This document shows, one piece after another, positions 1-9,435 of a DNA stretch of 49,200 bases (positions are counted from its first letter, which is position 1; each line of letters begins with the position of its first letter). The position numbers and the translations under genes are program-made. The notes beneath the pieces are model-generated. The model did no database searches and was not told where the DNA came from. It saw nothing but the letters and a program-made list of their open reading frames with translations. This stretch comes from an uncultured Clostridia bacterium (GTDB taxonomy: Bacteria > Bacillota > Clostridia > Christensenellales > Borkfalkiaceae). The stretch covers positions 1-49,200 of the forward strand of contig CAMEHL010000002.1 in the NCBI GenBank assembly GCA_945917475.1. The letters run 5' to 3'.

Positions 1-129
1 TTTATACGGATTTTATTATGTAAATTCCGGGCGTTTAGTTTTGCAGGCTTGGCACTTTTTTGTCCTGACCGCGATGTTATAATATATAGTGAAGGAAAAC
101 TTTGGAAAAAAATTAAAGGCAGGTTCGTT

Positions 130-603
130 ATGAACAAAAAAAGACTCACGACTACTATTATTTTACTGTTTTTGCTGTTTGCGTCGGCTTTCGGCAATTA
201 CGCCAACAGCGGCAACGATTATTACGCAGACAGAGCGTTGCTATTCGGATTTCTGGATTTCTGCATATCCTGCGCATGTATGATGTTCATCCCGTTTATT
301 TGCAGATTAAGCGAAAAAAAGAAAATAAAATATGAAGAAGGTAGGAAAATCTGCAAGTGGAACAGCATAATCTTGTTTATAGTATCCGTATTGCTGAATG
401 TAACTGTCGGCGTCGGAATTATCGGCGGGCTAGGCGCGCTGTGCTTTTATTTCATAAACAAATGGCTTTTCGTGCAAGATAAAGAAGTAAAAGACGATAA
501 CGGCGAAACCGAACGGAAAGAAAACGCCGCCGAAACCCCGCGGGAAGAGACGACGGAAAAAAGCGTTTCCGCGGATACGGAAAAAGAAGAGAGCGTTAAA
601 TAA
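130..603 (+). CDS. small membrane protein, acidic/charged C-terminal tail, unknown function
   Basis: ORF 49..603; the in-frame ATG at 130 (MNKKRLTTT...) is the likelier start; several hydrophobic helices. Confidence 0.55.
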   Translation: MNKKRLTTTIILLFLLFASAFGNYANSGNDYYADRALLFGFLDFCISCACMMFIPFICRLSEKKKIKYEEGRKICKWNSIILFIVSVLLNVTVGVGIIGGLGALCFYFINKWLFVQDKEVKDDNGETERKENAAETPREETTEKSVSADTEKEESVK

Positions 604-715
604 TATCGCCGTTTTAACGGACGACTGCGCGACGGATATTTTATCCGCCGCGGTTTTGTCGTGCGGCGGAGTTTCGGGCGAGACGGAGCGAAAAAACGCT
701 ATTTTTATTAAACCG

Positions 716-744
716 TTGACAGCAATGGCAAAAAGTTGTATACT
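716..744 (+). promoter_or_regulatory. sigmaA-type promoter
   Basis: TTGACA (716-721), 17-bp spacer, TATACT (739-744). Confidence 0.65.
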
Positions 745-753
745 TTTATAGTA

Positions 754-1896
754 ATGCCAAAAAAAAGGACAACCGTATGCGGGTTTGCTGCGGTTACGGA
801 GTCGCTCGTGCCCGATTGTGCGGAAGAAAAAAAACCGAAAAAGAAAAAATGGCTTAAATACGCCGTATGTATTCTTCTGCTCGTCGCCCTTGCCGCGCTT
901 ACTTTCCGGTATCTTTTAAAAGACGCGTCGTTGCCCGAAGTTTTTAAGACAATAAAAAGCGCAGACCCGTATCTTTTACTGCTGGCTGTGGCGTTTACGC
1001 TCGGCTACGTTCTGTTCGAAGCGTTGGGGCTTTTCGCGGTGATGCGTTCTCACGGGAACAGGACGCGGTTTATCAGTACGATAAAATACGCCGCGGCGGA
1101 CTTTTATTTTTGCGGAATCACTCCGTCAGCGTCGGGCGGTCAGCCCGTGGTGGCGGTGTTTATGGCGAAAGACGGCGTGTCGGTCGCCTTTTCCACGATA
1201 GTCCTGCTGCTCAGCACGGCGACTTTCAAAATGGTGCTCGTTCTTTTAAGTCTGTTGTCGCTGTTTTTCATTTCGCCTATGATTTTTGCGAGCGGTAACG
1301 TTCTGCTCGCGGTGCTGTTCTTCGTCGGACTGGTAATAAACGTACTGTTTATTCTTTTCTGTCTGCTGCTCGTGTATAAACCGTCTGTCGTGGAATCGTT
1401 CGGCAGAAAAACCCTTAAATTTCTGCACAGGATAAAGATAGTTAAAAACGTCGGAAAGGCGGGCGAAAAACTCGATAAGATGCTTGAAAGTTACCGCGAA
1501 GGCGCGGAATACGCCAAATCGCACTTCGGCGTGGTGGCGAGAATGTTTTTATACACGCTGATTCAGCGCGTGCTTTTGTTCTCGGTGGGCTACGTCGTCG
1601 CGGTAGCTCTCGGCGCGAAAAGCGACTATTTCGTGTTTATGTCTATTCAGGCGGTAATCGCCACCGCGGTGGACTCTATGCCTTTCCCGGGCGGGGTGGG
1701 GCTGTCGGAAACTATGTTCAAAAGGCTGTACTCGCTGGTGTATACGCCCGCGCTGATGATGCCCGCGTTGTTGCTGACCAGGGGGATTTCCTTTTATCTG
1801 CTTTTAACGCTTACGGGATTATATATATTGATTTACTGCGTTTTCCGTCTCGTGCGGGGTTCCGTCGCCGCTAAACGCAAGGAGAAAAACTTATGA
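754..1896 (+). CDS. lysylphosphatidylglycerol synthase TM region / UPF0104-type flippase-like membrane protein
   Basis: multi-TM ORF with family-like motifs (ITPSASGGQPV, PFPGGVGLSE); start uncertain. Confidence 0.75.
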   Translation: MPKKRTTVCGFAAVTESLVPDCAEEKKPKKKKWLKYAVCILLLVALAALTFRYLLKDASLPEVFKTIKSADPYLLLLAVAFTLGYVLFEALGLFAVMRSHGNRTRFISTIKYAAADFYFCGITPSASGGQPVVAVFMAKDGVSVAFSTIVLLLSTATFKMVLVLLSLLSLFFISPMIFASGNVLLAVLFFVGLVINVLFILFCLLLVYKPSVVESFGRKTLKFLHRIKIVKNVGKAGEKLDKMLESYREGAEYAKSHFGVVARMFLYTLIQRVLLFSVGYVVAVALGAKSDYFVFMSIQAVIATAVDSMPFPGGVGLSETMFKRLYSLVYTPALMMPALLLTRGISFYLLLTLTGLYILIYCVFRLVRGSVAAKRKEKNL

Positions 1897-2702
1897 AAAA
1901 GAAACTCGTCGGATTCTGGGATTATACCGTGATTTTAACATATCTCGGCTTTTGTTCGGGTATTGCGGGGATAATTTTCGCGCTCGTAAAAAAACCGAAC
2001 ACGAACGTTTCCTGGTCGTTTATTCTGCCCCTTTTCTGCCTTATGTTCTGCGGACTTTGCGACACTTTTGACGGCGTGATTGCAAAAACCAAGAAAAACA
2101 GAACCAAATCGGAAAAGCGTTTCGGCTCGCAGATAGATTCGCTCTCTGATATGGTGTGTTTCGGCGTTCTGCCCGCGGTAATAGGTTACCGCATAGGTCT
2201 TAAACAGCCCACCTGGATAATCTTACTCGTTTTCTACTGCCTTATGGCTTTGATACGCCTTGCGTATTTTAACGTGGAAGAAATAGAAAAAGACGTTGAA
2301 GCCTGCCTTGCGGAGAAAGAAGCGCAAAAACAAACCCAGACCGAGTCGAAAGACGACGGACTTAAAATGCGTTCGGGCGATTTCGGCGAAGAAGTCTGCA
2401 CAGATATGGCGGCAGTTGAAGTGGCGGCCGCCAAGGATAAGCAAAAGAGAAAATTCTATTACGGGCTGCCCGTAACGAACACCGCCTGGATATTCCCGCT
2501 GGTGTTCTGTTTCAAACCGTTTTTAGGCGAGTTTTTCGGCTGGCTTTACGCCGCCGCGCTTTTCGTCGTGGGCGTGCTTTTCGTGGTGAAGTTCAAAATA
2601 GTGAAATTCAACGTAAAACAGGCTCTGCCCGTGGTTATTCTCTGCGCACTGGTATTTATAGGTCTCGTGATAACGAGCGTCGTTTTAGAACTTAAATGGT
2701 AG
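1893..2702 (+). CDS. pssA: CDP-diacylglycerol--serine O-phosphatidyltransferase
   Basis: CDP-alcohol phosphatidyltransferase motif DTFDGVIAK...GSQIDSLSD; directly followed by psd. Confidence 0.85.
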   Translation: MKKKLVGFWDYTVILTYLGFCSGIAGIIFALVKKPNTNVSWSFILPLFCLMFCGLCDTFDGVIAKTKKNRTKSEKRFGSQIDSLSDMVCFGVLPAVIGYRIGLKQPTWIILLVFYCLMALIRLAYFNVEEIEKDVEACLAEKEAQKQTQTESKDDGLKMRSGDFGEEVCTDMAAVEVAAAKDKQKRKFYYGLPVTNTAWIFPLVFCFKPFLGEFFGWLYAAALFVVGVLFVVKFKIVKFNVKQALPVVILCALVFIGLVITSVVLELKW

Positions 2703-2707
2703 CGTAA

Positions 2708-3565
2708 ATGATAGTAGACAGACAGGGCAAAGTTCTCGTTAAAGACGACGCGAAGAAATCTCAGAAGTTTCTGTACCGCACTTTTTTAGGCAGGGTGTTG
2801 CTTAAAATCCTGACGAGACCGTTTGTTTCGCGGCTGGTCGGAAAATATAAAAGCGGCAGGGCGTCCGCGCGCGGCGTAAAGAAGTTCATCGCGAAAAACA
2901 ATATAGATATGAGCGATTACGAAAAACGCGAGTACCTATCTTTCAACGATTTTTTCACGCGCAGAATAAAAGACGGGGCAAGGCGGATAGACGATACGCC
3001 CGCGCACCTTATCGCGCCGTGCGACGGGAAACTTTCCGTGTATACGGCGGACGAAAAAGGCGTTTATCCGATTAAGAATTCCTATTACGATATAGCGGAC
3101 CTGACGGGCAAAGAGAACGCCGCTGAATTTTACGGTGGAACGATTCTCGTTTTCCGCCTGACCGTAGACGACTTTCACAGATATTCCTTTTTCGACGGCG
3201 GCACTGCCGAAGAAACGGTAAAAATCAAGGGCGAACTGCATACGGTAAACCCCATAGCGATGGAACGCTATAAAGTTTTTTCTAAAAACGCACGCGAATA
3301 CACGCTTATTCACACCGACCACGTCGGCGACGCGGTTGTTGCGGAGATAGGCGCGCTTATGGTGGGGAAAATCGTAAATTCGGGCAAGCGCGAATTTGCG
3401 CGCGGCGAAGAAAAGGGCTATTTCGAATTCGGCGGTTCTACGGTTATAGTCGTTCTCGGAAAGGGTGCGGTTACAATCGACGGCGACATACTCAAAAACA
3501 GCGCGGACGGCAACGAAACCAAAGTCCGTCTCGGCGAAAAAATAGGCGTAAAGCGGGCGGAATAA
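2708..3565 (+). CDS. psd: phosphatidylserine decarboxylase proenzyme
   Basis: FFTR motif, APCDGK, DDFHRY, and C-terminal FGGSTV processing site. Confidence 0.88.
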   Translation: MIVDRQGKVLVKDDAKKSQKFLYRTFLGRVLLKILTRPFVSRLVGKYKSGRASARGVKKFIAKNNIDMSDYEKREYLSFNDFFTRRIKDGARRIDDTPAHLIAPCDGKLSVYTADEKGVYPIKNSYYDIADLTGKENAAEFYGGTILVFRLTVDDFHRYSFFDGGTAEETVKIKGELHTVNPIAMERYKVFSKNAREYTLIHTDHVGDAVVAEIGALMVGKIVNSGKREFARGEEKGYFEFGGSTVIVVLGKGAVTIDGDILKNSADGNETKVRLGEKIGVKRAE

Positions 3566-3701
3566 CAGGCGAAAGGTCGGGCGGCGGCGCGTACGTAAAC
3601 AGACCGCGCGGGTTCAGGAATTAAAAGAGCGGAGAGCAAAAAAAGGAAACGTTGCGCCGGAATATGGCGGCGCATATACTAAAACGGTAAAGGATAAAGG
3701 T

Positions 3702-4787
3702 ATGGAAAAAATAATGAAGTTAATCGGTAATTTCCGCATAGAAGGAGAGCCGATAAGCGCGGAACGGTTCGGCGAAGGGCATATCAACGAAACGTATCTC
3801 GTTAAAACGAGCGCGGACGGCGGGGAAAGGAAATATATTTTTCAGAAGATAAATTCGGGACTGTTCCCCGACGCCGGAAAACTTATGAACAATATTAAAC
3901 TCGTAACCGAGTTCAACAGAAAGAAAATCGCCGAACGCGGCGGCGATCCCGACAGGGAAAGCCTTACCATAATATATACTAACGACGGCAAACCCTACTT
4001 AAAATCAGAGTGCGGCAATTACAGAATATATAAATATATAGACGGCATTGCGTATCAGGTGGTCGAAAAACCCGAGCATTTTTACCAGAGCGCGGTCGCT
4101 TTCGGTAATTTTGCAAATCTTCTTGCCGAATTCGACGCGAAAAGCCTTTACGAAGTGCTGCCCGATTTCCACAACACGGTAAAGAGATTCAACGATTTCA
4201 AAAAATCGCTCGCGCTTAACGCTTCGGGAAGGGCGGACGAAGTGAAAAAGGAAATAGAGTTCGTTCTGTCGCGCGAAAAATATTGCGATAAAATCACGTC
4301 TTTATTAAACAGCGGCAAAATGCCCACCAAGGTTACGCATAACGACACCAAACTCAACAACGTTATGTTCGATAAAATCACGGGGAAATATCTCGCGGTT
4401 ATCGATCTCGATACGATTATGCCCGGCAGTATATGTTACGACTTCGGCGACAGCATAAGATTCGGCTGCAACCCGAGCACGGAAGACGAAAGGGATTTGA
4501 GTAAAGTCAATTTCGACATAAACCTTTTCGAACAGTACGCGAAAGGCTATCTGTCCGCCGTCGGCGCGGGCGCGACTGCGATAGAGCGCGAAAATCTCGC
4601 GTTTTCTTCTATTCTGATGACTTACGAGTGCGGAATGAGATTTCTTGCCGACCACATAGACGGCGACAAATATTTCCATATTTCACGCGAAAATCAGAAT
4701 CTCGACAGGGCGAGAACGCAATTCAAACTCATAGAAGATATGGAAAAACTCCTGCCCGAAATGAACGCCATTGTGGCGAAATATTAA
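3702..4787 (+). CDS. aminoglycoside phosphotransferase-family sugar kinase (N-acetylhexosamine 1-kinase-like)
   Basis: GHINETYLV, THNDTKLNNVMFD, AVIDLDTIMPG kinase motifs. Confidence 0.75.
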   Translation: MEKIMKLIGNFRIEGEPISAERFGEGHINETYLVKTSADGGERKYIFQKINSGLFPDAGKLMNNIKLVTEFNRKKIAERGGDPDRESLTIIYTNDGKPYLKSECGNYRIYKYIDGIAYQVVEKPEHFYQSAVAFGNFANLLAEFDAKSLYEVLPDFHNTVKRFNDFKKSLALNASGRADEVKKEIEFVLSREKYCDKITSLLNSGKMPTKVTHNDTKLNNVMFDKITGKYLAVIDLDTIMPGSICYDFGDSIRFGCNPSTEDERDLSKVNFDINLFEQYAKGYLSAVGAGATAIERENLAFSSILMTYECGMRFLADHIDGDKYFHISRENQNLDRARTQFKLIEDMEKLLPEMNAIVAKY

Positions 4788-4875
4788 AATTTAACCTTAT
4801 AACGGCATATAGAAAACGGCTATCGGGCGGTGTTTAACTAAAAAAGGAAAAACGAAATAAACGGAAAGATAAAAA

Positions 4876-4926
4876 GCGGTGCGGTCGCATAAAATGCGAC
4901 CGCACCGCGGCTTTTAAATTTTTTTG
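4876..4926. terminator. bidirectional intrinsic terminator
   Basis: GCGGTGCGGTCGCAT / ATGCGACCGCACCGC hairpin with flanking A/T tracts between convergent genes. Confidence 0.8.
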
Positions 4927-4929
4927 ACG

Positions 4930-6210
4930 TTATAACGTTATTTTTTCCTGTCCGCCCATAAACGGTCTTAAAACTTCGGGAACGGTAACCGAGCCGTCCG
5001 CGTTCTGGAACTGTTCTATAATCGCGGGGAACACGCGTGAAGTCGCAAGACCCGAACCGTTAAGCGTATGCACGAACTGCGTTTTACCGTTAACGTCGCG
5101 GTATTTGGTGTTGTTTCTTCTCGCCTGATAATCGCGCGCGTTGGACACAGAACTCACTTCTTTGTAAATGCCCATAGAAGGAATCCATACTTCTATATCG
5201 TACGTTCTCGCCATAGAAGCGGAACAGTCGCCCGCCGCGAGTTTGCTTATGCGGAAATGGAGACCTAATTTTTCCATTAAAGACGCGGCTTTGTTCACGA
5301 GTTCGCCGAAAGCGGCGTCGCTTCCTTCCTGCGTGGTGTACTGCACCATTTCCACCTTATTGAACTGATGACCGCGAATCATTCCGCGTTCTTCCGCGCG
5401 GTAAGACCCCGCCTCTTTTCTGAAACAGGGGGTATAGGCGAAGAATTTCATCGGGAGTTTTGCGTTGTCTATGATTTCGCCCGAATAAAGGTTGACGAGC
5501 GCGGTTTCCGCGGTGGGGAGCATAAAGCGGTTTTTCTTTCTGTCCTCGTCCACGTCTAACCAATACACTTCGTCTGAAAATTTTGGAAACTGCCCCGCGC
5601 CGAATCCGCAGTTATAACCGAGTTGCAGGGGCGGAAGAATAAATTCGTAGCCGTCTTTTAAGTGTTCCGAAATAAAGAAGTTCAGAAGCGCCCATTCGAG
5701 TCTTGCGCCTTCTCCGCGGTATACCCAGAATCCGCCGCCCGACAGTTTAACGCCGCGCTGATAGTCTATTATGCCGAGTTTGGTACATATATCGACGTGG
5801 TTTTGCGGTTTGAACGAAAACTCGGGTTTTTCGCCGACAACCTTAATCACTTCGTTGTTTTCTTTTTCGCCGCTCTTTAAGTCTTCGTCGGGGATATTCG
5901 GCATAACGCAAAGCATATCGAACGCTTTTTGTTCGAGTTCTTTCGCTTCCGCGTCTTTTTCGGCGATTTCTTCGCCGAGTTTTCTCATCTCCGCGAAAAT
6001 GTCGTCTACGGGCTTGCCCGTCTTTTTAAGCGCGGGTATTTCCGCCGACACCTTGTTGCGCTGCGCTTTTAACGTTTCGACGTAAGACACGGCTTTTCTT
6101 CTCTTTTCGTCGATTGCCAAAAGCGCGTCTAAATCCGCGTCGTAACCTTTTCTCGCGAGCAGTTCTTTAATATGCTCTTTGTTTTCCTGAATTCTTTTTA
6201 AGTCTAACAT
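4930..6210 (-). CDS. serS: seryl-tRNA synthetase
   Basis: full-length ORF MLDLKRIQENKE... with class II aaRS motifs (FRKEAGSYRAEERGMIRGHQF). Confidence 0.95.
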   Translation of the reverse strand: MLDLKRIQENKEHIKELLARKGYDADLDALLAIDEKRRKAVSYVETLKAQRNKVSAEIPALKKTGKPVDDIFAEMRKLGEEIAEKDAEAKELEQKAFDMLCVMPNIPDEDLKSGEKENNEVIKVVGEKPEFSFKPQNHVDICTKLGIIDYQRGVKLSGGGFWVYRGEGARLEWALLNFFISEHLKDGYEFILPPLQLGYNCGFGAGQFPKFSDEVYWLDVDEDRKKNRFMLPTAETALVNLYSGEIIDNAKLPMKFFAYTPCFRKEAGSYRAEERGMIRGHQFNKVEMVQYTTQEGSDAAFGELVNKAASLMEKLGLHFRISKLAAGDCSASMARTYDIEVWIPSMGIYKEVSSVSNARDYQARRNNTKYRDVNGKTQFVHTLNGSGLATSRVFPAIIEQFQNADGSVTVPEVLRPFMGGQEKITL

Positions 6211-6435
6211 AAACGGTCTCCGTTTCGGGTTGTAATTGAGTTATATATCAATTATAACGGTATTTTAAGAGAAAATCAATAAAAACGTCGGAAAAAATAA
6301 ATTTACGCGCAGTTTTTTTCTTTTTCGGCTGCATCGTGCGCAAAAATGAAAAATTTTAACATTTTTACGGTAATTCGCGTTAATATGATTGCTAAAACGG
6401 CAAAACAATGTTAAAATATCTCAAAAGAGGTTTTT

Positions 6436-7194
6436 ATGAAAGACAGATTGTTTCATCTGAAAGAATTTATCGATAAAAACGGAAAAGTTACCGTGCACGA
6501 ACTCGAATGCGCGTTTCGCGGCGTGTCGTCAATGACGTTGCGGAGAGACTTAATACGGCTCGAAGAACAGAACGCCGTTCTGCGCGTACCGGGCGGCGCG
6601 GTTTCGATGGATTCGGTGGTAAGGGCGAAAGAAGCGGACGTCTCCAAGCGCATAAATTACAACGCTTCTGAAAAACTCGAAATCGCCGAAAAAGCCGTCG
6701 CGCTCGTAGAGCCTAAGAGTTGCGTTTTCATAGACGGCGGTTCGACGACGACGTATTTTGCGCGCGCTCTGCCCGACGATAATTTTTATATACTTACCAA
6801 CGCGCTGATTATCGCGGAAACGATATTGAGAAAAGAAAAACCCACGGTCGCGCTTTTAGGCGGCGATTTAAAAAAGAACAACTTCATCACGGTCGGCAAA
6901 ACGTGTCAGGACTTCATCGACAACGTGAATATTCAGACGGCGGTGATGACCGCAACGGGGTATATCCGCGATACGGGCGATTTTACCTGCGGAAGTCAGT
7001 CGGAAGCGGAAGTAAAACGCAAAGTCATAGAAAAAGCGGATTACGTTATAATGCTTTTAGACAGTTCCAAAGTCAACAAGAAAACGCCCTACACTTTCGC
7101 GCGGCTTACCGACGTAAACTGCATGGTGGTGGACAAAAACTTCTCGCGCGATTTAAAAGCGGGAATAGAAGCGCAGGGCGTGCGCGTGGTGTAA
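6436..7194 (+). CDS. DeoR/GlpR-family transcriptional regulator
   Basis: N-terminal HTH plus DeoR sensor motif (IFIDGGSTTTYFARAL, NALIIAETI). Confidence 0.85.
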   Translation: MKDRLFHLKEFIDKNGKVTVHELECAFRGVSSMTLRRDLIRLEEQNAVLRVPGGAVSMDSVVRAKEADVSKRINYNASEKLEIAEKAVALVEPKSCVFIDGGSTTTYFARALPDDNFYILTNALIIAETILRKEKPTVALLGGDLKKNNFITVGKTCQDFIDNVNIQTAVMTATGYIRDTGDFTCGSQSEAEVKRKVIEKADYVIMLLDSSKVNKKTPYTFARLTDVNCMVVDKNFSRDLKAGIEAQGVRVV

Positions 7195-7373
7195 CCTAAA
7201 ACGTACCGCTTTTAAGAGCCGCTTTGTATGCGGCGCGGGCAAGGCGAAAAAAACGGCGGGATATTCCGCCCCGCGTCGGTTGCTCACGGCGGCAGGGCGC
7301 AACGCGGCGAATAGTCCGCACGGCACGGCGGCAACGCCGCCGTAAAAGACGATAACAACGGGAAAAATAAGAT

Positions 7374-8066
7374 ATGTTTTTTAAGAATTTAAGAAAGGAC
7401 ATCAACGCGGCGAAAGCGAACGACCCCGCGGCGAGAAACAAATTCGAGATATTTCTCACCTATTCGGGCGTGAAGGCTCTTTCGTGGCACAGGTGGGCGC
7501 ACTTTCTGTATAAAATAAAACTGAAACTGCTTGCGAGAATGACCAGCCAGTTCGCGAAGTTTCTGACGGGTATAGAAATTCACCCGGCGGCGAAAATAGC
7601 GGGCGGCGTGTTTATCGACCACGGCGAAGGCGTGGTAATAGGCGAAACCGCCGAAATAGAAGAAGGCGTCGTGATTTATCAGGGCGTTACGCTGGGCGGC
7701 ACGGGCAAAGAAAAGGGTAAACGACACCCCACGATCAAAAAGGGCGTTATGATAAGCGCGGGCGCGAAGATACTCGGCGGGTTCACCGTGGGCGAATACG
7801 CCAAAATAGGCGCGGGCGCGGTGGTGCTTAAAGAAGTTCCGCCTTACGCTACGGTAGTCGGCGTGCCGGGAATGGTCGTGAGAATAAACGGCGAGAAAGT
7901 AACCGACCTGCAACAGGAAAAATGCGATCCGCTTCAACGCGAAGTGTGCCATTTGAGAGACAGGGTGTGCGAGTTGGAAGAAATCATCGCGAAAAACGGG
8001 CTTAAACTGCCCGAAAACGGAGAACCGCAGAAAGCGGATAAGGAAAACGGAAATGAAAATATATAA
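7374..8066 (+). CDS. cysE: serine O-acetyltransferase
   Basis: left-handed beta-helix hexapeptide repeats, GIEIHPAAKIAGGVFIDHGEGVVIGE. Confidence 0.9.
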   Translation: MFFKNLRKDINAAKANDPAARNKFEIFLTYSGVKALSWHRWAHFLYKIKLKLLARMTSQFAKFLTGIEIHPAAKIAGGVFIDHGEGVVIGETAEIEEGVVIYQGVTLGGTGKEKGKRHPTIKKGVMISAGAKILGGFTVGEYAKIGAGAVVLKEVPPYATVVGVPGMVVRINGEKVTDLQQEKCDPLQREVCHLRDRVCELEEIIAKNGLKLPENGEPQKADKENGNENI

Positions 8067-9435
8067 TACGCTTACGGGCAGAAAAGAAGAATTTAAACCG
8101 ATAGAAGACGGCAAAGTCAAAATGTACGCCTGCGGCATAACCGTTTCGGGCGAAGCGCACATAGGGCACGCGTATCAGGCTCTTATTTACGATATAATAA
8201 GAAAGTATCTCGAAAAAAAGGGTTACGACGTGGTGTACGCGCGAAATTATACCGACGTGGACGACAAAATCATCGCAAAGTCCAACGAAACGGGTATCCC
8301 CGCGGATAAATACGCCGCGGATATGATAAAGACCATCGACAAGGAAATGAAACGGTTTCAGGTGGATGACCCGACCGTCTGGATAAAGGCGACCGACTGC
8401 GTGGGCGACATTATAGGGTTTATAAAAACGCTTATCGAAAAAGGGCACGCTTACGCCACCGACAAGGGCGACGTGTATTTTTCGGTGGACAGTTTCAAAG
8501 GTTACGGCAAACTCTCGCACAGAAATCTCGAAGACGCTATGAACGGCGTCCGTATCGAAAACGACGAAAGCAAGAAAAACCCGCTCGACTTCGCGCTGTG
8601 GAAGTCCGCGAAAGAAGGCGAGCCGTTCTGGAATTCCCCCTGGGGCAAAGGCAGACCCGGCTGGCATATAGAATGTTCGGCAATGAACAGAAAAACGTTC
8701 GGCGACAGAATAGATATACACGGCGGCGGCAGAGACCTAATCTTTCCGCATCACGAGAACGAAATCGCGCAGACGGAAGCGCTTACGGGCAAACCTTTCG
8801 CGGAGTTCTGGATTCACAACGGGCTTATTAAAGTGAACGGTCAGAAAATGAGCAAATCTCTCGGCAACAGCCTGCTTTTAAAAGATTTGCTCGACGAATA
8901 TTCGCCCGAAACGGTTAAATTCGCGCTGCTTTCGACTAATTACCGCGCGGATATAAATATCACCGACGACCTTTTCCCCGAAGCGAAAAAACATCTCGTT
9001 TCTTTCTATTCTGCAATCAGGGCAGCGCAGGACGCGGGTATAGAAATCGCGGGCGAGTATCCCGCAATAGACGAAAAATTCAACTCCGCTATGGACGACG
9101 ACTTTAATACCGCGCTCGCTATAAGCGACCTGTTCGGATACTTTAAAAAGATAAAAGCGCTCGTCGCCGCAAAAGACCCTGCCGCAGGCGCGATGATAAA
9201 TCAGATAAGAAAGACGTATTCGCTTTTAGGTTTGTTCAAGGCGGATGCGTCCGGGTTTTTGTCGGACGGCAAAGAGCAAATCCCCGCGGATATAACCGCG
9301 CTCGCGGATAAAATGCAGTCGGCACGCGCCGTGAAAGATTACGCGGCGGCGGATGCTTACCGCGCGCAGATAAACGCCGCGGGCTATAACGTGGCTATTT
9401 CCAAAGACGGTTACACACTCACGAGAACAAAATGA
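8053..9435 (+). CDS. cysS: cysteinyl-tRNA synthetase
   Basis: MKIYNTLTGRKEEF..., HIGHAYQ, KMSKSLGN; overlaps cysE. Confidence 0.95.
   Translation: MKIYNTLTGRKEEFKPIEDGKVKMYACGITVSGEAHIGHAYQALIYDIIRKYLEKKGYDVVYARNYTDVDDKIIAKSNETGIPADKYAADMIKTIDKEMKRFQVDDPTVWIKATDCVGDIIGFIKTLIEKGHAYATDKGDVYFSVDSFKGYGKLSHRNLEDAMNGVRIENDESKKNPLDFALWKSAKEGEPFWNSPWGKGRPGWHIECSAMNRKTFGDRIDIHGGGRDLIFPHHENEIAQTEALTGKPFAEFWIHNGLIKVNGQKMSKSLGNSLLLKDLLDEYSPETVKFALLSTNYRADINITDDLFPEAKKHLVSFYSAIRAAQDAGIEIAGEYPAIDEKFNSAMDDDFNTALAISDLFGYFKKIKALVAAKDPAAGAMINQIRKTYSLLGLFKADASGFLSDGKEQIPADITALADKMQSARAVKDYAAADAYRAQINAAGYNVAISKDGYTLTRTK

Noticed and set aside
1246-1524. Many ORFs overlapping recognised genes on the other strand or frame (e.g. 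7389..8162 -, 8002..8721 -, 10758..11429 -, 19722..20780 -, 27974..29011 -, 35783..36331 +, 43451..44206 +)
   Set aside because: They lie opposite or within confidently identified genes and have no recognisable domains; expected from GC-skewed codon usage.
6211-6435. Possible T-box upstream of serS, and likewise upstream of alaS
   Set aside because: No AGGGTGG-type T-box antiterminator motif was recognised on the relevant strand.
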